Below are positions 1 to 7,473 of a DNA stretch of 41,295 nt, piece by piece (position 1 is the stretch's first letter; each line of letters opens with the position of its first letter). The stretch covers positions 1 through 41,295 of the forward strand of contig CAIVQO010000006.1 in the NCBI GenBank assembly GCA_903908065.1, given 5' to 3'. The notes below the pieces were generated by a model. The model made no database searches and was not told the DNA's origin. It was given only the letters and a program-made list of their open reading frames with translations. The position numbers were made by a program, and so were the translations under genes. The DNA is from an uncultured beta proteobacterium (GTDB lineage Bacteria > Pseudomonadota > Gammaproteobacteria > Burkholderiales > Rhodocyclaceae).

Positions 1-668
1 CCGAAGGCGAATATTCCAGCGTCGGCGGCATCATGTTCGCCGGCACCCCGCAGGAAACCGTGGTGCAGGAAAGCATCTTCACCCGCCGCGGCACCGAGCG
101 CATCATGAAGTTCGCCTTTGAGCTCGCGATGCAGCGGCCGAAGAAGCATGTCACCTCGGCCACCAAGTCGAACGGCATCTCGATCTCGATGCCCTGGTGG
201 GACGAGCGCTTCGCCGAAATGGCGACCCGCTACCCGGCGGTACGCGCCGACAAGTACCACATCGACATCCTGACGGCGCATTTCGTGCGCAACCCCGACT
301 GGTTCGACGTCGTCGTGGCCTCCAACCTGTTCGGCGACATCCTTTCCGACCTCGGCCCGGCCTGCACCGGCACCATCGGCATTGCGCCCTCGGCCAACCT
401 CAACCCGGAGCGCGACTTCCCTTCCCTGTTCGAGCCGGTGCATGGTTCGGCGCCCGACATTTACGGCAAGGGCATCGCCAATCCGATCGGCCAGATCTGG
501 TGCGGCGCAATGATGCTGGAGCATCTGGGCCACCCTGAGGCGGCGGCCGCGATCATGCGCGCCATCGAGGCCGTCACCGCCGAAGGCCCGCGTACGCCGG
601 ACATGGGCGGCAGGGCGACCACCGCGGATGTCGGCAAGGCGATCGAGGCCATCGTCGCCGGGCGCTGA
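1..668 (+). CDS. Tartrate/D-malate dehydrogenase (isopropylmalate dehydrogenase family), C-terminal part
   Basis: This is the 3' end of a gene that enters from the left; the open frame runs from the first bases. The family oxidises tartrate, D-malate or 3-isopropylmalate with NAD+ and a divalent metal. The metal-binding block SNLFGDILSDLGP is clear, followed by FPSLFEPVHGSAPDIYGKG and a C-terminal MMLEHLGH helix. The sequence just before the first in-window Met (EGEYSSVGG) and the block QETVVQESIFTRRG are typical of the TtuC/DmlA branch rather than LeuB. About 220 residues are visible of a usual length near 360. The gene stops 6 bp before the convergent MATE gene. The exact substrate (tartrate or D-malate) cannot be told from sequence. 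Confidence 0.88.
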   Translation, partial: EGEYSSVGGIMFAGTPQETVVQESIFTRRGTERIMKFAFELAMQRPKKHVTSATKSNGISISMPWWDERFAEMATRYPAVRADKYHIDILTAHFVRNPDWFDVVVASNLFGDILSDLGPACTGTIGIAPSANLNPERDFPSLFEPVHGSAPDIYGKGIANPIGQIWCGAMMLEHLGHPEAAAAIMRAIEAVTAEGPRTPDMGGRATTADVGKAIEAIVAGR

Positions 669-674
669 TTCGGC

Positions 675-2030
675 TCAGCCGCGGACCCAGGTTCCCAGCC
701 GTATCGCCGCGGCAATCATCACGGCATAAAGCGCGAAGCCCAAAGCGATAACCACGAAGAATCCGCTGACCGGCAATTGCCAGACATGGATCGCCAGCCA
801 GCCGCCGACGGCCATGAACACGAGCCGGACAACGCTGCCGGTGAGCGGCCAGAACATCCTGCTGGCCCCCTGCGAGGCGAAGAACAGCGCGAGGCCAAGC
901 CCGAACAAGCCGTAGCTGGCACCGACGATGTTCAGGTAACTGGCGCCGAAGGCCAGCACCGCCGGATCGGCGCTGAAGTGGTTCATCCACAAGCCGGGGG
1001 CCAGCGCCGCGACCAGGCCGATCACGCCGGTAATCACCGCCACAACGCCACCACCGGTCCAGGTGGCGCGCAGCGCGCGTTCGTGCTGCCCGGCCCCGAG
1101 GTTGGTCGCCACGAGGGTCGTCAGGGCCGTGCCGAAACCGAAGGCGATCGGAATCATGATGTATTCCAGGCGCGCGGCGACGCCATAACCTGCCAACGCC
1201 GCCGTGCCGTAGCTGCCGATCAGCGCCGTGGTAATCGCGATCGAACCGTTGCTCAGCACCGGGCTCAGCGAGGCCGGCGCGCCGACACGCAGGATCACGC
1301 GCAGCAGCTCGGCCCGTGGCCGCCAGCCCGCCAGCGCCAGGCGCAAGGTCCCCTTGCCGCGCAGCAGGTAGCCTGCCAAAACGGCGCCGACGAGCAGGTT
1401 GCTGGCCAGCATGCTGAGCGCCGCCCCGGCGACGCCGAGGCCGGCCAGCGGCCCCCAGCCGAAAACCAGCACGGGGCACAGCGCCAGGTGCAGCATGGCG
1501 CTGGCCACCATCAACAGTGAAGGCAGCACCATGTTGCCGGCGCCGCGCACAATGGCGGCGAGGACATTGGTCAGCCAGATCACCACGGCACCGCTGAAGA
1601 TCACGCCCGAATAGGCCAGGGCGGCATCCAGCGCCGGTCCCTGGCCACCCATCGCAGCATAGATGGCACGGCCGCCGCCGAGCATAACCAGCATGAACAC
1701 GAGGGCCAGGGCGCAGGCAATCAGCAGCGCCTGTTGCGCCAGGGCATTGGCTTCGTCTCGCCTGCCACCTCCCAGCGCGCGTGCCACCGCGGCCGTGACC
1801 GCGCCGCCGATGCCGCCGGCGGACACCTGGGTCATCAGCATCGACAGAGGAAACACCAGCGCGCTGCCGGCCAGCACGTCGGCGCCAAGCCGGCCGAGGA
1901 TGTAGCCGTCGTAGCCGATCACCACGGTGGTGGCGAACAGGCCGATCACGTTGGGCGTCGCCAGGCGGAACAGCGTCGGCAGCACCGGTGCCTGCAACAG
2001 TTCGCGGGTACGGGCCGCCGCCGCGCTCAT
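675..2030 (-). CDS. MATE family efflux transporter
   Basis: The 451-residue protein has about twelve hydrophobic segments arranged as two similar halves, each opening with a loop of the LFRLATPNVIGLFATT kind, which is the multidrug and toxin extrusion (MATE) fold of the inner membrane. Family members export cationic drugs or metabolites in exchange for Na+ or H+. It is the last gene of a three-gene run with a cupin gene 18 bp upstream and a marR gene before that, so it is probably the transport output of a MarR-controlled stress response. Its stop faces the dehydrogenase stop at 668. The substrate is unknown. Confidence 0.9.
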   Translation of the reverse strand: MSAAAARTRELLQAPVLPTLFRLATPNVIGLFATTVVIGYDGYILGRLGADVLAGSALVFPLSMLMTQVSAGGIGGAVTAAVARALGGGRRDEANALAQQALLIACALALVFMLVMLGGGRAIYAAMGGQGPALDAALAYSGVIFSGAVVIWLTNVLAAIVRGAGNMVLPSLLMVASAMLHLALCPVLVFGWGPLAGLGVAGAALSMLASNLLVGAVLAGYLLRGKGTLRLALAGWRPRAELLRVILRVGAPASLSPVLSNGSIAITTALIGSYGTAALAGYGVAARLEYIMIPIAFGFGTALTTLVATNLGAGQHERALRATWTGGGVVAVITGVIGLVAALAPGLWMNHFSADPAVLAFGASYLNIVGASYGLFGLGLALFFASQGASRMFWPLTGSVVRLVFMAVGGWLAIHVWQLPVSGFFVVIALGFALYAVMIAAAIRLGTWVRG

Positions 2031-2048
2031 GTGGCGCTCATGACGAAA

Positions 2049-2507
2049 TCATGGCGGCCAGCTCACCTTGCGCTGCACCGGGCGGCCGTCTTCGGTGCCC
2101 GGTGCCGCGAGCCCGCCTTGCGGCGCCTGGATCACCAGGTAATAGAGATCCTCCTGCGAATTGTTGCGCCAGGTGCGCTCGCCGGCCGGGCTGACGCGCA
2201 GCATGGTGCCTTCACGGATCTCGATGACCTCGCCGTCGACCTGGAACTGGCCGCGCCCGCGCAGGAAAACGTAGAGCTCTTCGTGCGCCTGGTGGGTGTG
2301 ATAGAAGGGCACCCGGCCGCCCGCCGGCAGGCAGTTGAGGGAGACCTCCATGCCGGTGAGGCCGAGCAGAGGATGGAGGAAGAACTTGCCGGGCACCTTG
2401 ACTCCCGGCAACGAGGCAACTTCCGCCGTATAAGTTTTCCAGGCTTCGGCGGGACCCAGCTCCGCCACCGTGTAGTTGCTGCCCTGCCGCGCATCGGTCG
2501 GGTTCAT
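2049..2507 (-). CDS. Small cupin-domain protein
   Basis: A 152-residue single-domain cupin. The first cupin motif appears as HTHQAHEELYVFLRGRGQF (residues about 71-89), giving the two His and one Glu expected to bind a metal, and a second motif region includes PAGERTW. A good ribosome binding site (AAGGAG) precedes the ATG. It lies between marR and the MATE gene, 17-18 bp from each, so it is almost certainly co-transcribed with them. Such proteins may be small dioxygenases, isomerases or ligand-binding sensors. Nothing here fixes the reaction. Confidence 0.85.
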   Translation of the reverse strand: MNPTDARQGSNYTVAELGPAEAWKTYTAEVASLPGVKVPGKFFLHPLLGLTGMEVSLNCLPAGGRVPFYHTHQAHEELYVFLRGRGQFQVDGEVIEIREGTMLRVSPAGERTWRNNSQEDLYYLVIQAPQGGLAAPGTEDGRPVQRKVSWPP

Positions 2508-2524
2508 GGCTTCTCCTTGGGGAA

Positions 2525-2977
2525 TCAGGTGTCGTCGGCAACGTTGTCCTGCAAGGCCGCCGTGCAGTCATCGAGCAGTCGATGCAGCGCGGCAACCCTT
2601 TCGTCGCCGAGCAAGGCATTCACCTGCTGCTGGGCCGCCTTCCAGCGCCGCTGCGCCTCGGCCTGCTTGTCGCGACCGGCCGGAGTTATGCTGACCGAGC
2701 GGCTGCGCGCATCGACCCCCGCTTCCTGCAGCAGCCAGCCGGCTGCCACCATGGGCTGCAGGTTGCGCGTCAGGGTCGAGGCATCGAGGCCCATGTGCCG
2801 CGCCAGTTCGCCGGGCGCCAGCGGCCCAAGCCGCAGGACATGGGTCAGCAGCGAATACTGCGTGGTCTTGAGGCCAACCGCCGCCAGCTCCGCATCGTAG
2901 TGACGCGAAAGCAGGCGGGAAAGCTGGCGGGTCTTGAAGTTGGTGCAGCCCTTGGGCTGGGCAATGGGGGCAGGCAT
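2525..2977 (-). CDS. MarR family transcriptional regulator
   Basis: A 150-residue winged-helix protein. The recognition region (LAPGELARHMGLDASTLTRN, residues about 52-71) and the wing that follows (SRSVSITPAGRDK) are typical of MarR repressors, which bind as dimers to short palindromes and release DNA on binding phenolic or oxidising ligands. It is the first gene of the marR-cupin-MATE operon, and an inverted repeat overlaps its own promoter, so autorepression is likely. The ATG at 2977 lies only a few bases from the predicted -10 box, so the message may be leaderless. Confident for family, inferred for targets. Confidence 0.9.
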   Translation of the reverse strand: MPAPIAQPKGCTNFKTRQLSRLLSRHYDAELAAVGLKTTQYSLLTHVLRLGPLAPGELARHMGLDASTLTRNLQPMVAAGWLLQEAGVDARSRSVSITPAGRDKQAEAQRRWKAAQQQVNALLGDERVAALHRLLDDCTAALQDNVADDT

Positions 2978-2983
2978 GAAATC

Positions 2984-3011
2984 ATTGTACCTGCATTTAT
3001 TGTAGTTACAA
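2984..3011 (-). promoter_or_regulatory. Promoter of the marR operon with overlapping MarR-type palindrome
   Basis: On the minus strand there is a -35 TTGTAA (3011-3006) and a -10 TACAAT (2989-2984) separated by 16 bp. The -35 box is part of an inverted repeat, TTGTA-N2-TACAA (3000-3011), the size and type of site MarR dimers bind. The ATG follows the -10 by only six bases, so transcription would begin at or beside the start codon. The region is AT-rich compared with its surroundings. Confidence 0.6.
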
Positions 3012-3023
3012 GCATTTCTCGCA

Positions 3024-3245
3024 CTACTCCCACTCCCTGGCCAGTGCGTAGATCGCCGGAATCGCGATCAGGGTCAGCACGGTCGAGGACACTTTGCCGC
3101 CGACCATGGGCGCGGCGATGCGGCTCATGACCTCGGAACCAGCGCCCTCGCTCCACATGATCGGCAGCAGGCCGGCCATGATCGCCACCACGGCCATCAG
3201 CTTGGGCCGCACGCGCTCGATAGCACCCTCCATCACGGCGGCGTA
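3024..3245 (-). pseudogene. Orphan 3' end of a second cusA/czcA-like gene
   Basis: The 73 codons here encode the last part of an RND metal pump, from [17 protein letters not shown] to a stop after AREWE. They match the tail of the intact cusA (3919-4137) at 64 of 73 residues, and the DNA is also closely similar. Nothing upstream in frame resembles an RND protein: the homology ends abruptly at 3245, 27 bp beyond the stop of the methyltransferase. It has no start and lacks about 93% of the protein, so it is a remnant. The divergence from cusA suggests the tail of an older paralogue rather than a very recent duplicate. Confidence 0.85.
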
Positions 3246-3271
3246 CCAGCCGGCGCGGGCTGAACGCCGGG

Positions 3272-3898
3272 TCAGCCCGCGCGCAGGCGCCCGCGCGCCA
3301 GGTAACCCATGCCGAGTTGTGTTGCCTCCCAGGCGAAGTCCTCGCAATGCGAGGAAACCAGGTTCCACGGCTGCCAGAGGTCGCCGGGGCGCGCATTGTA
3401 GGGACGGTTTTTGAGCCAGGGCAGCAGGTTGAGGGGGCCAACCCACCAGGGAAAGTACTTCATCCCCGCCAACGCGATGCGGGCGCCCGGACGGGCCTGG
3501 CGCAGGATGTTGGCGAGCGCCTGCGGCGTACGCAGGATGTCATGCACGTAATTGAAAAGTATCGCGTCGACGACTTGGGGCAGCTCCACGGACTCGGCAG
3601 GAAGGTTGGCATGCCAGACGTTGTGCCAGCCATGCCTTGCCACCCGCGCCTGTGCCAGGTCGAACATCTCCGGGCTCTGTTCGCAGGCTAGAACGCACCC
3701 CTGCCCGCCCACGCCGGCAAGCAAGAGTTCGTAACTGAGGCCGGTGCCGGCGCCGACATCGAGCACGACATCGCCGGGTTTCAGGTCGAGCAGCGCAACG
3801 GCACGCCGCCGCAGGTGCATGGTGCGCCGCGCCGACGCATCGTATCCCGCCGCGTGGCGGCGGTAACGGCGGATCGAAAGCTGGTTGTCCGCCTTCAC
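3272..3898 (-). CDS. Class I SAM-dependent methyltransferase (UbiE-like)
   Basis: A 208-residue protein with SAM-binding motif I at VLDVGAGTG (residues about 45-53), an acidic end of strand 2 ([10 protein letters not shown]) and the post-motif [13 protein letters not shown]. The chosen start is GTG at 3898, which overlaps the cusA stop as GTGA; the frame is open farther upstream but there it only reads through cusA out of frame. The overlap implies translational coupling to the copper pump. The closest general type is the UbiE/COQ5 or phosphatidylethanolamine methyltransferase-like group, and the substrate is not evident. The gene sits between the intact cusA and the orphan cusA tail. Confidence 0.82.
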   Translation of the reverse strand: MKADNQLSIRRYRRHAAGYDASARRTMHLRRRAVALLDLKPGDVVLDVGAGTGLSYELLLAGVGGQGCVLACEQSPEMFDLAQARVARHGWHNVWHANLPAESVELPQVVDAILFNYVHDILRTPQALANILRQARPGARIALAGMKYFPWWVGPLNLLPWLKNRPYNARPGDLWQPWNLVSSHCEDFAWEATQLGMGYLARGRLRAG

Positions 3899-6800
3899 GC
3901 CGCGCGCCCCGCGCGCAGTTCCCACTCCTTCACCAGCGCATAGATCGCCGGAATCACGATCAGGGTCAGCACGGTCGAGGAAATCATGCCGCCGACCATG
4001 GGCGCGGCGATGCGGCTCATGACTTCGGAGCCAGTGCCCGTGCTCCACATGATCGGCAGCAGGCCGGCCATGATCGCCACCACGGTCATCAGCTTGGGTC
4101 GCACCCGCTCGACGGCGCCCTCCATCACGGCGGCGTACAAGTCGGCGCTGGCGTCACGGCGATTTTCCGCCGCGCACTTCGCCTTCACCGCCGCCCAGGC
4201 GTGGTCGAGGTAGATCAGCATCACCACGCCAGTCTCCGCTGCGACGCCGGCCAGGGCGATGAAGCCCACCGCCACCGCCACCGAGAGGTTGTAACCGAGC
4301 AGCCACATCAGCCAGACGCCGCCCACCAGCGCGAAGGGCACCGAGAGCATCACGATCAGGGTTTCGGTCATGCGCCGGAAGTTGAGGTAGAGCAGCAGGA
4401 AGATGATCAGCAAGGTCAGCGGCACGACGATCTTCAGCTTCTCGATGGCGCGCTCCATGTACTCGAACTGCCCGCTCCAGGTGATGTAGTAGCCGGGCGG
4501 GAACTTGACCTTCTGCTGCACGGCCTGCCGCGCGGCGGCGACGTAGGAACCGATGTCGCGCTCGCGGATGTCGACGTAGATGTAGGCCGAAAGCAGCGCG
4601 TTCTCGGTGCGGATCGCCGGCGCGCCCTTGACGATGGACACCGTCGCCAGTTGGCCCAGCGGCACCATCGCAGGCGGCGCATTCGCCTCCATCCCGGCGC
4701 CGTAGGCCGGTACCAGCACCTCGCGGGCGATGGCCTGCGGGTCGGCGCGCAGCTCGCGCGGATAGCGCACGATGACGCCGAAGCGCTCGCGCCCTTCCAC
4801 CGTGGTGGTCACCATCTCGCCGCCCAATGCCGTGCCTATGGTGTCCTGCAGTTCGCCGACCGACAGGCCGTAGCGGGCCAGCGCGGCACGGTCCGGCTCG
4901 ATGTCAAGGTAGAAGCCTCCGGTGATGCGCTCGGCATAGGCGCTGCTGGTGCCCGGCACGTCCTTGACCACGGCCTCGATCTCGCGGGCCAGGCGCTCCA
5001 TCTCGGCCAGGTCCTTGCCGAATACCTTGATCCCGATCGGCGTGCGGATGCCGGTGGACAGCATGTCGATGCGCGCCTTGATCGGCATGGTCCAGGAATT
5101 CGCCACGCCGGGGAACTGCAGCGCCTTGTCGAGCTCGGCGATCAGCTTGTCGGTGGTCATGCCCGGCCGCCATTGCGACTCGGGCTTGAGGTTGATCACG
5201 GTCTCGAACATCTCGGTCGGTGCCGGGTCGGTGGCGGTATTGGCGCGGCCCGCCTTGCCGATCACCGACGCCACCTCGGGGAAGCTCTTGATGATCTTGT
5301 TCTGCGTCTGCAGCAGCTCGCCGGCCTTGGTGATCGACATGCCGGGTAGCGAGGTCGGCATGTAGAACAGCGTGCCCTCGTTGAGCGTGGGCATGAACTC
5401 GCTGCCCAAGCGCGAGGCCGGATACACGGTGGCCGCCATGGCCACCAGCGCCAGGACGATGGTGCTGCCTTTCCAACGCATCACGGCGGCAATGATCGGC
5501 CGGTAGAGCCAGATCAGCACGCGATTCACCGGGTTCTTCGCCTCCGGCAGGATCTTGCCGCGGATGAAGAACAGCATCAGCACCGGCACCAGCGTCACCG
5601 AGAGCATCGCCGCGCCGGCCATGGCGAAGGTCTTGGTGTAGGCCAGCGGCGAGAACAGCCGGCCCTCCTGCGCTTCCAGCGTGAATACCGGCAGGAAGGA
5701 AACGGTGATGATCAGCAGGGAAAAGAACAGCGCGGGGCCCACTTCTTTTCCGGCTGCAATGATGGCCTCGGCGCGTTCGCTATCCGAGTGGCCCTCTTTC
5801 AGCCGCTCCAGGTGCTTGTGCGCGTTCTCGATCATCACGATGGCCGCGTCGACCATGGCGCCGATGGCGATCGCGACGCCGCCCAGGCTCATAATGTTCG
5901 AATTCATGCCCAGCGCGCGCATGGCGATGAAGGCGATCAGCACGCCCACCGGCAGCATCAGGATCGCCACCAGCGCGCTGCGCGCATGCATCAGGAACAC
6001 CAGGCAGACCAGCGCAACGATGATGCTTTCCTCGATCAGCGTGGTCTTCAGGGTGGCGACGGCGCGCTCGATCAGCTCGGAGCGGTCATACACCGTGGCG
6101 ATGCTGACGCCGGCCGGCAGTCCCGGCGCGATCTCGGCCAGTTTTTCCTTGACGTTGCGGATCACCTCCAGCGCGTTCTGCCCGTAGCGGGCGGTGGCGA
6201 TGCCGGAGACCACTTCGCCCTCGCCATCGAGTTCGGCGATGCCGCGCCGCTCGTCCGGCCCGAGTTCGACTCGGGCGATGTCGCGGATCAGCACCGGCGT
6301 GCCGCGCTCAGCTTTCACCACTAAGCCTTCGATGTCGGCCTTGCCGCGCAGGTAGCCGCGGCCGCGCACCATGTACTCGGTCTCGGCCATCTCGACCACA
6401 CGACCGCCGACATCGCGGTTGGAATCGCGGATCGCCTGCACCACCTTCATCAGCGGCACGCCATACGAGCGCAGCTTGACCGGATCGACCACCACCTGGT
6501 ACTGCTGGACAAAGCCGCCGATGCTGGCCACCTCGGCCACGCCCGGCGCCTTGGTCAGCTGGTAGCGGACGAACCAGTCCTGAAGGGTGCGCAACTCGGC
6601 CAGCGATTTGTCCTTGGCCTGCACGACGTACTGGTACACCCAGCCGACGCCGGTGGCATCGGGACCGAGCTGCGGCGTCACTCCTCGCGGCAGGCGGCCG
6701 GCAGCGAAGTTGAGGTACTCAAGCACCCGCGAGCGCGCCCAATAAATGTCGGTGCCGTCCTCGAAAATCACATAGACGAAGGATGCACCGAAGAAGGAAA

Positions 6801-7053
6801 AGCCGCGCACCACCTTCGATTTCGGCACCGAGAGCATGGCCGTGGTCAACGGGTAGGTGACCTGGTCCTCGACCACCTGCGGCGCCTGACCCGGCGCCTC
6901 GGTATAGATGATCACCTGCACGTCGGAAAGATCGGGCAGCGCGTCGAGCGGCGTCTTCCAGACGGCATGCACCCCGGCCAGGGTGATGAACAGCGTCAGG
7001 ATGACGACGAGGAATTTGTTGCGCGCCGACCAGTCGATGAGGGCATTCAGCAT
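3895..7053 (-). CDS. cusA: Cu(I)/Ag(I) efflux RND pump, inner-membrane subunit CusA
   Basis: A 1052-residue heavy-metal RND transporter, the usual length. It starts with MLNALIDWSARNKFLVV and has twelve membrane segments; TM4 carries the conserved acidic GAMVDAAIVMIENAHK. The three methionines that form the copper/silver site in E. coli CusA (M573, M623, M672) are all present in matching contexts: LFYMPTSLPG, PTEMFETVI and RIDMLSTGI. This favours Cu(I)/Ag(I) over the Zn/Co/Cd pumps. With CusB and CusC it should form the trimeric envelope-spanning efflux complex driven by protons. It follows cusB after a 420-bp gap filled by a repeat, and its stop overlaps the methyltransferase start. Confidence 0.94.
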   Translation of the reverse strand: MLNALIDWSARNKFLVVILTLFITLAGVHAVWKTPLDALPDLSDVQVIIYTEAPGQAPQVVEDQVTYPLTTAMLSVPKSKVVRGFSFFGASFVYVIFEDGTDIYWARSRVLEYLNFAAGRLPRGVTPQLGPDATGVGWVYQYVVQAKDKSLAELRTLQDWFVRYQLTKAPGVAEVASIGGFVQQYQVVVDPVKLRSYGVPLMKVVQAIRDSNRDVGGRVVEMAETEYMVRGRGYLRGKADIEGLVVKAERGTPVLIRDIARVELGPDERRGIAELDGEGEVVSGIATARYGQNALEVIRNVKEKLAEIAPGLPAGVSIATVYDRSELIERAVATLKTTLIEESIIVALVCLVFLMHARSALVAILMLPVGVLIAFIAMRALGMNSNIMSLGGVAIAIGAMVDAAIVMIENAHKHLERLKEGHSDSERAEAIIAAGKEVGPALFFSLLIITVSFLPVFTLEAQEGRLFSPLAYTKTFAMAGAAMLSVTLVPVLMLFFIRGKILPEAKNPVNRVLIWLYRPIIAAVMRWKGSTIVLALVAMAATVYPASRLGSEFMPTLNEGTLFYMPTSLPGMSITKAGELLQTQNKIIKSFPEVASVIGKAGRANTATDPAPTEMFETVINLKPESQWRPGMTTDKLIAELDKALQFPGVANSWTMPIKARIDMLSTGIRTPIGIKVFGKDLAEMERLAREIEAVVKDVPGTSSAYAERITGGFYLDIEPDRAALARYGLSVGELQDTIGTALGGEMVTTTVEGRERFGVIVRYPRELRADPQAIAREVLVPAYGAGMEANAPPAMVPLGQLATVSIVKGAPAIRTENALLSAYIYVDIRERDIGSYVAAARQAVQQKVKFPPGYYITWSGQFEYMERAIEKLKIVVPLTLLIIFLLLYLNFRRMTETLIVMLSVPFALVGGVWLMWLLGYNLSVAVAVGFIALAGVAAETGVVMLIYLDHAWAAVKAKCAAENRRDASADLYAAVMEGAVERVRPKLMTVVAIMAGLLPIMWSTGTGSEVMSRIAAPMVGGMISSTVLTLIVIPAIYALVKEWELRAGRAA

Positions 7054-7113
7054 GGTGCTTGCTCCATTGACACCGCCGGATTAAATGCGTTTTTCCGCGA
7101 CGGCAGGTGGGCG

Positions 7114-7439
7114 CCAAGGACAGCGGGTGCCCGTCTCCGTCCGTGTCCCCCATAGCGGGCTGCGCCCGCTCCGCCCACGGCTTGCCCTGCATGGCAAGCC
7201 GGCTGCGGCAGCGCGGAGCAGTGCTCCGCGAAACCCTGCCTACGCCCTCCTTTACCTACCGGAGACGGGCACCCGCCATCCTTGGCTGGATATGCATTTG
7301 CCGGGCAACCGCCGCACTGCAAATGCGTCACCGGATCGGGAGGGTGGGGCGTTCTGCGCAGCGAAGTAAAGGGGGAGGAGTCGCCCGCAGGGCGACGACG
7401 GAGGACATGAGCGAAGCAGAATGCCCCGGCCTCCCGATC
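7114..7439 (-). repeat. Composite structured intergenic repeat between cusB and cusA (modules A, B and nested C)
   Basis: The 420-bp gap 7054-7473 holds no credible gene. It contains two long inverted repeats. Module A has 26-nt arms at 7114-7139 and 7260-7285 (24 of 26 complementary). Module B has 24-nt arms at 7334-7357 and 7416-7439 (21 of 24, with two further wobble pairs). A related copy of A and B lies at 26277-26530. The A arms differ in sequence between copies yet each pairs with its own partner. Module C (7178-7246) is nested inside the loop of A. The gap separates two co-directional genes of one operon. Confidence 0.85.
7178..7246. repeat. Nested repeat module C, copy 1
   Basis: A 9-bp hairpin CGGCTTGCC/GGCAAGCCG (7178-7186 with 7193-7201, loop CTGCAT) is followed by a 31-nt block (7202-7232) that is identical to 34884-34914. 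That block contains the 19-nt odd palindrome 7212-7230, with arms CGCGGAGCA and TGCTCCGCG. The related copy between the TRAP permease genes has a different stem, CGACCGGCT/AGCCGGTCG, with loop TTGCAC. The module is absent from the otherwise similar repeat at 26277-26530, so it appears to have been inserted here. Confidence 0.8.
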
Positions 7440-7473
7440 CCGCACCAACGACAAACCAGCAAAGGGTTTCATC

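Noticed and set aside
3246-3446. Extension of the orphan cusA tail frame upstream
   Set aside because: The frame stays open but overlaps the methyltransferase gene in another register and shows no RND similarity, so it is not part of a working gene.
7114-7439. Possible insertion sequence or MITE with terminal repeats
   Set aside because: No transposase is present, and no target-site duplication was recognised at the outer ends. Structured repeat is the safer description.
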